From: Alphaproteobacteria bacterium
GTDB taxonomy: Bacteria > Pseudomonadota > Alphaproteobacteria > Reyranellales > Reyranellaceae
Length of the DNA stretch: 64,000 bases
Assembly (NCBI GenBank): GCA_019635875.1
Contig: JAHBYP010000004.1
Span: 512,001-576,000, forward strand
Reading direction: 5' to 3'
Shown here: positions 52,301 to 59,733 of the stretch, piece by piece
Numbering within the stretch: the first letter of the stretch is position 1
How the letters are laid out: every line of letters begins with the position of its first letter
Position numbers and translations under genes: made by a program
The notes under the pieces: generated by a model
What the model was told of the DNA's origin: nothing
The model's database searches: none
What the model saw: the letters and a program-made list of their open reading frames with translations, nothing else

Positions 52301-53080
52301 ATGTCTGTGTCCGTGCCGCAGGTGGCGGCACCTTCGATCCATATCGAACGCGCGCGCTTCGCCTTCGCCGGGCGAAGGCTGTTCGACGACCTGTCGCTCG
52401 ACCTGCCGGCCGGCCGCACCACCTGCCTGCTGGGGCCCAGCGGCGTCGGCAAGACCTCGCTGTTGCGCCTGATCGCCGGCCTGCTGCCGCCGGAGCCGCC
52501 CACGCGCATCGCCGCGGACGATGGCATGCCGCTCGCCGGCCGCGTCGCCTGGATGGCGCAGACCGACCTGCTGATGCCGTGGCTCGACGCGCTCGGCAAC
52601 ATCCTGATCGGCTATCGCCTGCGCGGCGATGCGGCTGCCCTCGAAGCGGCCCGCGCGCGCGCGCTCGCGCTGCTGGCGCAGACCGGGCTGGAGGGCCGCC
52701 ACAACGACCTGCCGGCGACGCTGTCGGGCGGCATGCGCCAGCGCGTGGCGCTTGCGCGCACCCTGGTCGAGGAGCGGCCGGTGGTGCTGATGGACGAGCC
52801 CTTCGGCCAGCTTGACGCGATCACGCGCCTGTCGCTGCAGGACCTCGCCGCGCGCATGCTGGCGGGCCGCACCGTGCTGCTGGTGACGCACGACCCGCTC
52901 GAGGCGGCGCGGCTGGGCCATCGCATCCACGTCATGGCCGGCGCGCCGGCGATGCTGGGCACACCGCTGGAGCCCGCCGGCGATCCGCCGCGCGACGCCG
53001 CATCAGCCGGCACGCTCGCCATCCAGGCCGACCTCATGCGCCGCCTCGCCGACGCGCACGCCTTCGCGGTGCCGGCATGA
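52301..53080 (+). CDS. thiZ: ABC transporter ATPase, thiamine-pyrimidine uptake (ThiZ-like)
   Basis: 259 residues: Walker A GPSGVGKT (45-52), Q-loop MAQTDLLMPW, signature LSGGMRQRVALAR (from 141), Walker B VVLMDEP (161-167), H-loop VTHDPLEA. It energises the importer with the permease at 53226 and the NMT1-like binding protein at 54910. The TPP riboswitch directly upstream identifies the substrate class as a thiamine precursor, most probably a formylaminopyrimidine/HMP. Confidence 0.93.
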   Translation: MSVSVPQVAAPSIHIERARFAFAGRRLFDDLSLDLPAGRTTCLLGPSGVGKTSLLRLIAGLLPPEPPTRIAADDGMPLAGRVAWMAQTDLLMPWLDALGNILIGYRLRGDAAALEAARARALALLAQTGLEGRHNDLPATLSGGMRQRVALARTLVEERPVVLMDEPFGQLDAITRLSLQDLAARMLAGRTVLLVTHDPLEAARLGHRIHVMAGAPAMLGTPLEPAGDPPRDAASAGTLAIQADLMRRLADAHAFAVPA

Positions 53081-53098
53081 GGGGGGAACGCGCCCATC

Positions 53099-53224
53099 CC
53101 TTCCCCCGGAGGGGGAAGGTGCCCGAAGGGCGGAAGGGGGATATCAATGCCGGATACCTCCGTTCGTCTTCGACATCCCCCTTCCGTCGCGCTGCGCGCG
53201 CCACCTTCCCCCTCCGGGGGAAGG
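53099..53224. repeat. Inverted repeat element, family A, between ATPase and permease genes
   Basis: A 126-bp member of the 4102/39542/55866 family (CCTTCCCCCGGAGGGGGAAG to CCTCCGGGGGAAGG). It fills the gap between thiZ and the permease gene and ends one base before the permease ATG; its Gly-rich end (GGGGGAAGG) would serve as the permease ribosome binding site. Confidence 0.85.
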
Positions 53225-53225
53225 C

Positions 53226-53993
53226 ATGAAAGTGCTGCGCCCCCTGCTCATCGCCGCCGGGCTATTGCTGGCATGGGAGGCATTCGTGCGGATCGACGGG
53301 ACGCCGCACTTCATCCTGCCGGCACCCTCGCGCGTCGCCCTCGAGTTCGTCGAGCGCGGCGACACGCTGCTGTTGCACGGTCTGCACACCGCGGCGGAGA
53401 TCGCGCTCGGGCTGCTCGCCGGGCTGACGCTGGGCGCCGCCGTGGCGCTGCTGCTGACGCGCTTCGTGCGCCTGCGGCCCTGGGGCCTGCCGATCATCGT
53501 GCTGAGCCAGGCGGTGCCGGTCTTCGCCATCGCGCCGTTGCTGGTGCTGTGGCTGGGCTACGGCATGCTCTCGAAGGTGGCGATGGCCACCCTGGTGATC
53601 TTCTTCCCGGTCGCCAGCAGCCTCTATGACGGGCTGCGCCGCGTCGATCCCGGCTGGCTCGACCTGGCACGGGTGATGGACGCGCCGCCGCGCGCCGTGC
53701 TGCTGCGCATCCGCCTGCCCGCCGCCTTGCCCGCCTTCGCCAGCGGCGCGCGCGTCGCGGCCTCGGTGGCGCCGATCGGCGCGGTGATCGGCGAATGGGT
53801 CGGCGCCAGCGCCGGGCTGGGCTATCTGATGATGCAGCAGCTCGGACGCGGCCAGACCACCCTGGCCTTCGCCGCGCTGATCGTGCTCGGCGTGCTGGGC
53901 GTGACGCTGTACTTCGCCGTCGACGCGGTGATGGCGCGCCTCACCCGCTGGCTGCCCGGCGATGAGCCGGCCAACGGCGAGGCCCGCCGATGA
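53226..53993 (+). CDS. thiX: ABC transporter permease, thiamine-pyrimidine uptake (ThiX-like)
   Basis: 255 residues with about six membrane segments (LLIAAGLLLAWEAFVRIDG at the start). The EAA loop is DLARVMDAPPRAVLLRIRLP followed by ALPAFASGARVAASVAPIGA, typical of SsuC/ThiX-type BPD permeases. It should form a homodimer and pair with the ThiZ-like ATPase. Its start lies one base after a family A repeat. Confidence 0.92.
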   Translation: MKVLRPLLIAAGLLLAWEAFVRIDGTPHFILPAPSRVALEFVERGDTLLLHGLHTAAEIALGLLAGLTLGAAVALLLTRFVRLRPWGLPIIVLSQAVPVFAIAPLLVLWLGYGMLSKVAMATLVIFFPVASSLYDGLRRVDPGWLDLARVMDAPPRAVLLRIRLPAALPAFASGARVAASVAPIGAVIGEWVGASAGLGYLMMQQLGRGQTTLAFAALIVLGVLGVTLYFAVDAVMARLTRWLPGDEPANGEARR

Positions 53994-54015
53994 TGGTCGG
54001 GAAGCTCGGACCTTC

Positions 54016-54037
54016 CCTTCCCCCGGCGGGGGAAGGC
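54016..54037. repeat. Half-site of family A repeat
   Basis: The single palindrome CCTTCCCCCGGCGGGGGAAG-type sequence lies between the convergent permease and BPSS1780-type genes, three bases before the stop of the latter. It matches one end of the family A element and probably acts as a short terminator. Confidence 0.6.
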
Positions 54038-54040
54038 AGA

Positions 54041-54772
54041 TCAGCCGCCGAAGATGTCCTTGAACGCGGCGTATTGCGAGCCCCAGACCATCGGCAACAC
54101 GACCAGCAGGCCCAGGCCGAAGGGCAGCGAGGCGATGAACATCAGCACGGCGTAGATCACGCCGAGCACGATCAGCGGCACCAGATTGCCGAGCGAGGCC
54201 TTGAAGCTGCTCTTCAGCGCGGTGATCGCGTCGACGCCGCGGATCGCCACCAGCGGGATGGCGAACCAGGTCGCCATGGCCAGGGGGATGATCAGCACCA
54301 GCGACAGGACGAAGCCGAGGAACAGGCCGCCCATGGCCATGCCGCCGGACCCGGTCGCCGCGCCCATCATCGCCGCGCCGCCGACCACGGCCATCAGCAG
54401 GCCGATCAGGATGCCGACGCCCAGGGTCACGGCGCCGATGATGATCAGCTGCGCCACCGGGCCCTGGAAGCCGGCCCACAGATGCTCGATCTGCACCTTG
54501 CCGCCCGAGGCGCGCGCGCGGCAGCCCAGCATGATGCCGCCGCCGACCACGGGGGTCAGCAGCGCCACGGCCAGGCCGCCGATGAAGGGGATGAGGTTCA
54601 GCACGAAGACCGCGACGCCGAAGATCAGCGCGATGGCGACCCAGATGCCGGGATTGGCGATGAACTCCGCCCATCCGCCCTTCAACCACTCGATGCCACG
54701 CCCGGAATCCACGGTGTTGAACGGCACATCACCCGGCCCGGGGGCCGTCGGCGGCAGTTGATTCATCGACAT
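54041..54772 (-). CDS. BPSS1780-type membrane protein
   Basis: 243 residues from MSMNQLPPTAPGPGDV (54772); the longer frame is rejected. After ~30 soluble residues come about six hydrophobic segments (VAIALIFGVAVFVLNLIPFI, VAQLIIIGAVTLGVGILIGL, LVLIIPLAMATWFAIPLVAI), with the family feature VPFNTVDSGRGIEWLKGGW at the front. Role unknown. It is inverted within the thiamine-precursor transporter locus, separating the permease from the binding protein. Confidence 0.85.
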   Translation of the reverse strand: MSMNQLPPTAPGPGDVPFNTVDSGRGIEWLKGGWAEFIANPGIWVAIALIFGVAVFVLNLIPFIGGLAVALLTPVVGGGIMLGCRARASGGKVQIEHLWAGFQGPVAQLIIIGAVTLGVGILIGLLMAVVGGAAMMGAATGSGGMAMGGLFLGFVLSLVLIIPLAMATWFAIPLVAIRGVDAITALKSSFKASLGNLVPLIVLGVIYAVLMFIASLPFGLGLLVVLPMVWGSQYAAFKDIFGG

Positions 54773-54909
54773 CAGCGCTCTCCGGCGTTTGAGGGCGGCC
54801 GCGAGTCGGCCGCCCATGCCCGCACCGTACCCGCGAATCACAGCATCTTCAACGCGTTGGCGCGCGCTATCGCCATCGATCCACAATCCGTTTCCCCAGG
54901 AGGTTCCCG

Positions 54910-55860
54910 ATGACCGTCTTTCGCATCCTCGGCGCGGCGCTGCTCGCCGCAATGCTCGCCCTGCCCGCTGCGGCACGGGCCCAGGACAAGATCACCATCC
55001 TGCTCGACTGGTTCCTCAACCCCGACCACGCCGCGCTGGTGATCGCCAAGACGCAGGGCATCTTCGCAAGGCACGGGCTGGAGGTGGAGCTCGTGGTGCC
55101 CTCCGATCCCAGCGCACCGCCGCGCCTGGTCGCCGCCGGCAAGGGCGACTACGCGGTCTCCTACCAGCCGCAATTGCAGATGATGGTGGCCGACAAGGTG
55201 CCGCTGGTGCGCGTCGGCGCGCTGGTGCAGCAGCCCCTGAACTCGCTGGTCGTGCTGGCCGATGGGCCGATCAAGAAGATCGCCGACCTCAAGGGCAAGA
55301 AGATCGGCTTCTCGGTCGCGGGCTTCGAGGAGGTGACGCTCGCGGCCATGCTCGAGACCCACGGCCTGAAGCTGCAGGACGTCACCCTGATCAACATCAA
55401 CTTCGCGCTGACCGCTGCGCTGAAGACCAAGCAGGTCGACGCGGTGATCGGCGCCTTCCGCAACTTCGAGCTCAACGACCTCGAGATCGAGGGCATGAAG
55501 GGCACCGCCTTCCTGGTCGAGAAGCACGGCGTGCCGGTCTACGACGAGCTGGTGCTGGTGGCGAAGAAGGACACGCTCGACGAGGCGAAGACGAAGCGCC
55601 TGCTGGCGGCGCTGCGCGAGGCCACGACCTGGCTGCGCGCCAATCCTGACGCGGCGTGGAAGGAGTTCGAGAAGTACGGCGGCAAGGAGGTCGCCAACGA
55701 GCTCAACAAGCGCGCCTGGAAGGACACCCTGCCGCTGCTCGCCGCCGATCCGGCCGCACTCGACCGCATCCGCTACGAACGCTTCGCCGCGTTCCTCAAG
55801 GCCCGCGGTCTGATCAAGGAGGTGCCGGATATCAACGGCTACGTGCGGGAGATCAGGTGA
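54910..55860 (+). CDS. thiY: ABC substrate-binding protein, NMT1/THI5-like (ThiY-like)
   Basis: 316 residues with AGGAGG upstream and a signal peptide (cleavage near ARAQD). The mature start ITILLDWFLNPDHAALVIAK is the hallmark of ThiY/THI5-type pyrimidine binders; ADLKGKKIGFSVAGFEE and AGKGDYAVSYQPQLQMMV follow. It is the likely periplasmic receptor of the riboswitch-controlled importer at 52301-53993, although it is separated from it by an inverted gene and has no THI element of its own. Confidence 0.93.
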   Translation: MTVFRILGAALLAAMLALPAAARAQDKITILLDWFLNPDHAALVIAKTQGIFARHGLEVELVVPSDPSAPPRLVAAGKGDYAVSYQPQLQMMVADKVPLVRVGALVQQPLNSLVVLADGPIKKIADLKGKKIGFSVAGFEEVTLAAMLETHGLKLQDVTLININFALTAALKTKQVDAVIGAFRNFELNDLEIEGMKGTAFLVEKHGVPVYDELVLVAKKDTLDEAKTKRLLAALREATTWLRANPDAAWKEFEKYGGKEVANELNKRAWKDTLPLLAADPAALDRIRYERFAAFLKARGLIKEVPDINGYVREIR

Positions 55861-55865
55861 CCTTA

Positions 55866-55991
55866 CCTTCCCCCGGAGGGGGAAGGTGGCAGCGCGAAGC
55901 GCTGACGGATGGGGGATGCCTCAACGACTCCTGCGTTCGTCTTCGACATCCCCCTTTCGCCCTTCGGGCACCTTCCCCCTCCGGGGGAAGG
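55866..55991. repeat. Inverted repeat element, family A
   Basis: A ~126-bp member (CCTTCCCCCGGAGGGGGAAG ... CCCTCCGGGGGAAGG-type ends) between the convergent thiY and SDR genes, ending five bases before the SDR stop. It has an extra GCGCGAAGCGC mini-palindrome near its left end. It probably terminates one or both transcripts. Confidence 0.85.
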
Positions 55992-55995
55992 GCAT

Positions 55996-56757
55996 TCAAG
56001 TGCGCAACGTCAGCCCGCCATCGACCACGAGGCCGTGCCCGGTGATGAAGTCGGAATCGTCGCAGGCCAGCAGCAGGGCGCCGCGGGCGAGGTCGATGGG
56101 TTGGCCGAGCCGGCGCAGCGCCGCCTTCTTGGCCCAGATCGCGGCGATCTCGGGATTGTCGAAATTCGTCTTGGTCAGCCCGCTGTAGACTGCGCCGGGC
56201 AGGATGTAGTTGGCGGTGATGCGGAACTTGCCGAGCTCCAGCGCCAGCGTGTGCGTCAGGCCGGCGACGCCGGCCTTCGAGGCGCAGTAGGCCGCAAGAC
56301 CGTAGTCGGTGTCGAAGGCCATCACCGAGGCGGTGTTGATGATGCGCGCGCGGCCCTTCTCCTCGGCGCGCCTGCGCAGATGCGGGATGGCCTCGCGACA
56401 CGTCCGGAACATGGCGCGCACGTTGACGTCCATGACCCGATCCCACTGCTCGTCGGTCATCTCCTCGGCGAAGTGACGGCCGCTCACGCCGGCGTTGTTG
56501 AACAGGATGTCGATGCCGCCGAAGCGATCCAGCGCGGCGCCGATGATGCGCCTGGGCGCGTCGTCGTCGGTGATGTCGCAGGAAAGCGGCGCGATCGCCT
56601 GCTCGCCCGTGTGGACAGTGTCGATGGCGCTGCCCGGCCGGTCGACGGCGAGCACCTGGGCGCCCTCCTCGGCGAACAGCCTGGCGCTGGCGGCGCCGAT
56701 GCCGGAGGCCGCGCCGGTGATGATCGCGACCTTGCCCTGCAGGCGGTTGAACGACAT
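55996..56757 (-). CDS. Short-chain dehydrogenase/reductase (classical SDR)
   Basis: 253 residues: nucleotide motif TGAASGIGAAS (from 15), NNAG in LFNNAGVSGRH, the catalytic Ser in INTASVMAF and the Tyr-Lys pair in YCASKAG, ending in GHGLVVDGGLTLRT. It oxidises or reduces a secondary alcohol or carbonyl; substrate unknown. Its start overlaps the stop of the quinone oxidoreductase gene (TGATG), so the two are coupled. Confidence 0.95.
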   Translation of the reverse strand: MSFNRLQGKVAIITGAASGIGAASARLFAEEGAQVLAVDRPGSAIDTVHTGEQAIAPLSCDITDDDAPRRIIGAALDRFGGIDILFNNAGVSGRHFAEEMTDEQWDRVMDVNVRAMFRTCREAIPHLRRRAEEKGRARIINTASVMAFDTDYGLAAYCASKAGVAGLTHTLALELGKFRITANYILPGAVYSGLTKTNFDNPEIAAIWAKKAALRRLGQPIDLARGALLLACDDSDFITGHGLVVDGGLTLRT

Positions 56758-57734
56758 CAGCGCACCTTGATCACGACCTTGCCCGTCGCCTTGCGCGAGA
56801 GCAGCGCGTTCATCGCGTCGGCCGCCTTGTCGAGCGGGAAGGTCATCGAGATATGCGGCTTGAGCTTGCCCTGGCGCACCCAGTCGAACATCTCGGTGAA
56901 GTTCTGCCGCGCCGCCTCCGGCTCGCGCGCGCGCCAGGCGCCGTAGAACACGCCGCGCACGTCGCAGCTCTTCAGAAGCGCGAGGTTGGCCGGCAGCGAG
57001 GGGATGCGGCCCGAGGCGAATCCGATCACCAGCAGGCGGCCCAACCAGTTGATGCAGCGGATCGCCTCGTCAAAGGCGTCGCCGCCGACGGCGTCATAAA
57101 TCACGTCGGCGCCCTTGCCGTCGGTGAGCTCCCTGACCTTGTCGCGCATCTTCTCCTTCGAGTAGTTCACGAACATGGTGGCACCGTACTTGCGGCAGAC
57201 CTCCATCTTCTCGTCGGAGCCGACGGCGGCGATTACCCTGGCACCCATCAGCGCGCCGAGCTCGACGGCGGTGAGCCCGACGCCGCCGGCGGCGCCCAGC
57301 ACCAGCAGCGTCTCGCCCGGTAACAGATCGCCGCGCTGCTTGAGTGCGTAATAGCTGGTGCCGTAGGTCATGGTGAAGGCGGCACCCTCCTCGAACGTCA
57401 TGTTCGCGGGCATCGGCAGCAGATTGGCGGTAGGGATGACCGCCTCCTCGGCGTAGCCGCCATGGCCGATCATGCCGATCACGCGGTCGCCCACCGCATA
57501 GTCGGCCACGCCCTCGCCGATCTCGCTGACCACGCCGCCGACCTCGTGGCCGGGCGAGAACGGGCGCGGCGGCTTGAACTGGTACTTGTCGGCGATGATC
57601 AGCGTGTCGGGAAAGTTCACGCCGGCGGCATGCACGGCGACGCGCACTTCGCCCTTGCCCAGGGGTTTCGACGGCATGTCACGCAGCTCGAGACTTTCCG
57701 GTCCGCCCGGCTTGTCGCTGATCATCGCCCGCAT
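56757..57734 (-). CDS. NADPH:quinone oxidoreductase family protein (QOR/MDR)
   Basis: 325 residues from MRAMISDKPGGPESLEL (57734). It is a zinc-free medium-chain reductase: HAAGVNFPDTLIIADKYQ, VIGMIGHGGYAEEAV, the dinucleotide site LVLGAAGGVGLTAVELGALM and the C-terminal GRLLVIGFASGRIPS. It likely reduces quinones or enoyl/enone compounds. It is coupled to the SDR gene and is a paralogue of the gene at 57950. Confidence 0.93.
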   Translation of the reverse strand: MRAMISDKPGGPESLELRDMPSKPLGKGEVRVAVHAAGVNFPDTLIIADKYQFKPPRPFSPGHEVGGVVSEIGEGVADYAVGDRVIGMIGHGGYAEEAVIPTANLLPMPANMTFEEGAAFTMTYGTSYYALKQRGDLLPGETLLVLGAAGGVGLTAVELGALMGARVIAAVGSDEKMEVCRKYGATMFVNYSKEKMRDKVRELTDGKGADVIYDAVGGDAFDEAIRCINWLGRLLVIGFASGRIPSLPANLALLKSCDVRGVFYGAWRAREPEAARQNFTEMFDWVRQGKLKPHISMTFPLDKAADAMNALLSRKATGKVVIKVR

Positions 57735-57820
57735 GGGTCTCGCTCCCGTTGATCGATCAATGGCCCGATTGATACGCCAGCAAGGCGGCACCGCAAACCC
57801 GCCAATTCCGCACCTTGGCT

Positions 57821-57939
57821 TGCCTTCCCCCGGAGGGTAGGGCAATCGCATATGGGTTGGCCTTCTGCTCCCTCTCCCCGCTTGCGAGGAGAGGGAGCAG
57901 AAGGCCATATGCGATCGCCCTACCCTCCGGGGGAAGGCA
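57821..57939. repeat. Nested long hairpin: family A ends around a family C core
   Basis: A 119-bp near-perfect hairpin. The outer 23-bp arms (TGCCTTCCCCCGGAGGGTAG... and partner) are family A-like. Inside them AATCGCATATGG / CCATATGCGATC and CCTTCTGCTCCCTCTCC / GGAGAGGGAGCAGAAGG continue the stem, closing on the family C tip CCCCGCTTGCGAGG. The left arm has a five-base insertion (GTTGG). It lies between two quinone oxidoreductase genes. Confidence 0.88.
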
Positions 57940-57949
57940 AAGCGGGGAA

Positions 57950-58930
57950 TCACGCGGCGACGTCGAGCACGACCTTTCCCGTGGCTTGCCGGCCGTCGAG
58001 GATCCGCAGGGCTTCGGGCGCTTTCTCCAGCGGCAGCACCGCGGACACATGGGGCTTGAGCTTGCCGGCGCCGTAGAGCGCCAGCACGCCCTGCATCGCC
58101 ACATCGGCTTCCCGCGGGAACTGCTCGCGCCAGCCGGCGGTGCGGATGCCGCGCAGCTCGGCGCCCTTGAGCAGCAGCAGGTTGGCCGGCGCCAAGGGGA
58201 TGCGGCCCGAGGCGAAGCCCACGACCAGCAGGCGCCCGCCCCAGGCGATGCAGCGCAGGCACTCGTCGAAGGCGTCGCCGCCCACCGGATCGTAGATCAC
58301 GTCGGCGCCCCTGCCCGCGGTGAGCTCGTTGACGCTGTCGCGCAGCCGCGCGGGACCGTAGTCGATCTGCCGTCGCGCGCCGTGCCTGGCCGCCAGCTCG
58401 CGCTTCTGCGCCGTGCTCGCCACCGCGATCACGTCGGCGCCCATCGCCGCGCCGATCTCGCAGGCGGTCAGGCCCACGCCACCGGCGGCGCCCAGCACCA
58501 GCAGCGTCTCGCCCGCCTTGAGCCTGGCCCGGTTGTTGAGGGCGTAGTACGAGGTGAGATAGACCACCGGGAAGGCCGCGCCGTCGATCCACGACATCGC
58601 GTCGGGCATCTTCCACACCATGTCGGCGCGCAAGACGATCTCGCTCGCGAAGCCGCCCACGCCACACATGCCGAAGACCCGGTCACCGACCCTCAGATGC
58701 GACACGCCGGCGCCGATCTCGATCACCTCGCCGGCCATCTCCAGCCCGGGGATGAAGGGGAATGGCGGCTTGCGCTGGTACTTGCCGGCGATCATCAGCA
58801 CGTCGGGGAAGTTCACGCCGGCGGCGCGAATGGCCACGCGCACCTCGCCTGTGCCCAGGGGCGGCGACGGCAGCTCCTTCAGGATCAGGGATTCCGCCGG
58901 CCCCCAGGCTTCGCAGACGATCGCGCGCAT
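57950..58930 (-). CDS. NADPH:quinone oxidoreductase family protein (second copy)
   Basis: 326 residues from MRAIVCEAWGPAESLIL (58930; a GTG six bases upstream is possible). Same architecture as the gene at 56757: RAAGVNFPDVLMIAGKYQ, VFGMCGVGGFASEIV, LVLGAAGGVGLTACEIGAAM, GRLLVVGFASGRIPLAP. The two are clearly paralogous and tandem. Divergent from the ExoD-like gene with ~50 bp between. Confidence 0.93.
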   Translation of the reverse strand: MRAIVCEAWGPAESLILKELPSPPLGTGEVRVAIRAAGVNFPDVLMIAGKYQRKPPFPFIPGLEMAGEVIEIGAGVSHLRVGDRVFGMCGVGGFASEIVLRADMVWKMPDAMSWIDGAAFPVVYLTSYYALNNRARLKAGETLLVLGAAGGVGLTACEIGAAMGADVIAVASTAQKRELAARHGARRQIDYGPARLRDSVNELTAGRGADVIYDPVGGDAFDECLRCIAWGGRLLVVGFASGRIPLAPANLLLLKGAELRGIRTAGWREQFPREADVAMQGVLALYGAGKLKPHVSAVLPLEKAPEALRILDGRQATGKVVLDVAA

Positions 58931-58982
58931 ACCCACACCCTTCTGCTTGCCGCTGTAACAGGCTTGCCTCTACCGTAGCCGC

Positions 58983-59654
58983 GTGACCCCGGATTCGCCC
59001 ACCAACGCCGCCCCGCGCGAGCCGCTTGCCGAAACCATGGACAGGCTGTTCGCCGGGCCGCCGCAGGAAACGGTGAGCATCCAGTCGCTGCTCGACGGCA
59101 TGCGCGGGCGCTCCTATCCGCTGGTTGTCGCCGTCTTCGACCTGCCCAACTGCATTCCGACAGGCATTCCCTGGCTGTCGACCATCACCGGCATCCCGAT
59201 CTGCATCGTGCTCGTCCAGATGCTGATGGCGCGACCTGCTGCGCATCTGCCGCGCTTCATCGGCAGGAAGTGCCTGCCGCGCTCGCGCCTGCAGCGATTC
59301 ATGATCAAGGCACGGCCCAGGCTCAACTGGCTGGAACGCCGCGTGCGCCCCCGGCTTGGCGGCTGGACGCGCAACACATCGCGTCTGGCGCTGACGATCG
59401 CAGCGCTGGCTAACGCCATCGTGCTGGCGCTGCCCATCCCTTTCGACAATTTCTTCCCAGCCTGGGCGGTGATGTTCTTCGCGCTGGCGCTGCTCGAGCG
59501 CGATGGCGTGATGGCGATCCTCGGCTGGATCTTCACCGTCTTCACCACGGTGTGGACGATCGTGCTGCTGGCCGTCTACCGCGAGGCGCCGGCGATGGTC
59601 AGCGGCTGGATGAGCCAGGCCTGGGCGTGGTTCAAGGCCTCGCTGTCACTCTGA
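58983..59654 (+). CDS. ExoD-like exopolysaccharide synthesis membrane protein
   Basis: 223 residues from a GTG at 58983. The pattern LAETMDRLFAGPPQETVSIQ, FDLPNCIPTGIPWLSTITGI, LPRFIGRKCLPRSRLQRFMI and LPIPFDNFFPAWAVMFFALA is that of ExoD proteins, with three to four membrane segments. ExoD was found in rhizobia by exopolysaccharide and alkali-sensitivity defects; its mechanism is unknown. The last codons run into a family B-like repeat. Confidence 0.9.
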   Translation: MTPDSPTNAAPREPLAETMDRLFAGPPQETVSIQSLLDGMRGRSYPLVVAVFDLPNCIPTGIPWLSTITGIPICIVLVQMLMARPAAHLPRFIGRKCLPRSRLQRFMIKARPRLNWLERRVRPRLGGWTRNTSRLALTIAALANAIVLALPIPFDNFFPAWAVMFFALALLERDGVMAILGWIFTVFTTVWTIVLLAVYREAPAMVSGWMSQAWAWFKASLSL

Positions 59655-59724
59655 GCGAAGCGAAGGATCCAGCGATATCGCGCTCACGCACCACCGCGAG
59701 GTCCTTCGCTGACGCTCAGGACGA
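59646..59724. repeat. Palindromic repeat, family B-like
   Basis: An inverted repeat (TCACTCTGAGCGAAGCGAAG ... CCTTCGCTGACGCTCAGGAC) overlapping the last codons and stop of the ExoD-like gene and lying before the convergent acyl-CoA dehydrogenase stop. It probably works as a bidirectional terminator. Confidence 0.7.
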
Positions 59725-59733
59725 CGGCGTGCG

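Noticed and set aside
52193..52930. Minus-strand frame across the riboswitch and ATPase
   Set aside because: Antisense shadow; the riboswitch and ATPase motifs on the plus strand are unambiguous.
53990..54913. 307-codon plus-strand frame opposite the BPSS1780-type gene
   Set aside because: Low-complexity Asp/His/Gln/Arg antisense shadow of a membrane protein.
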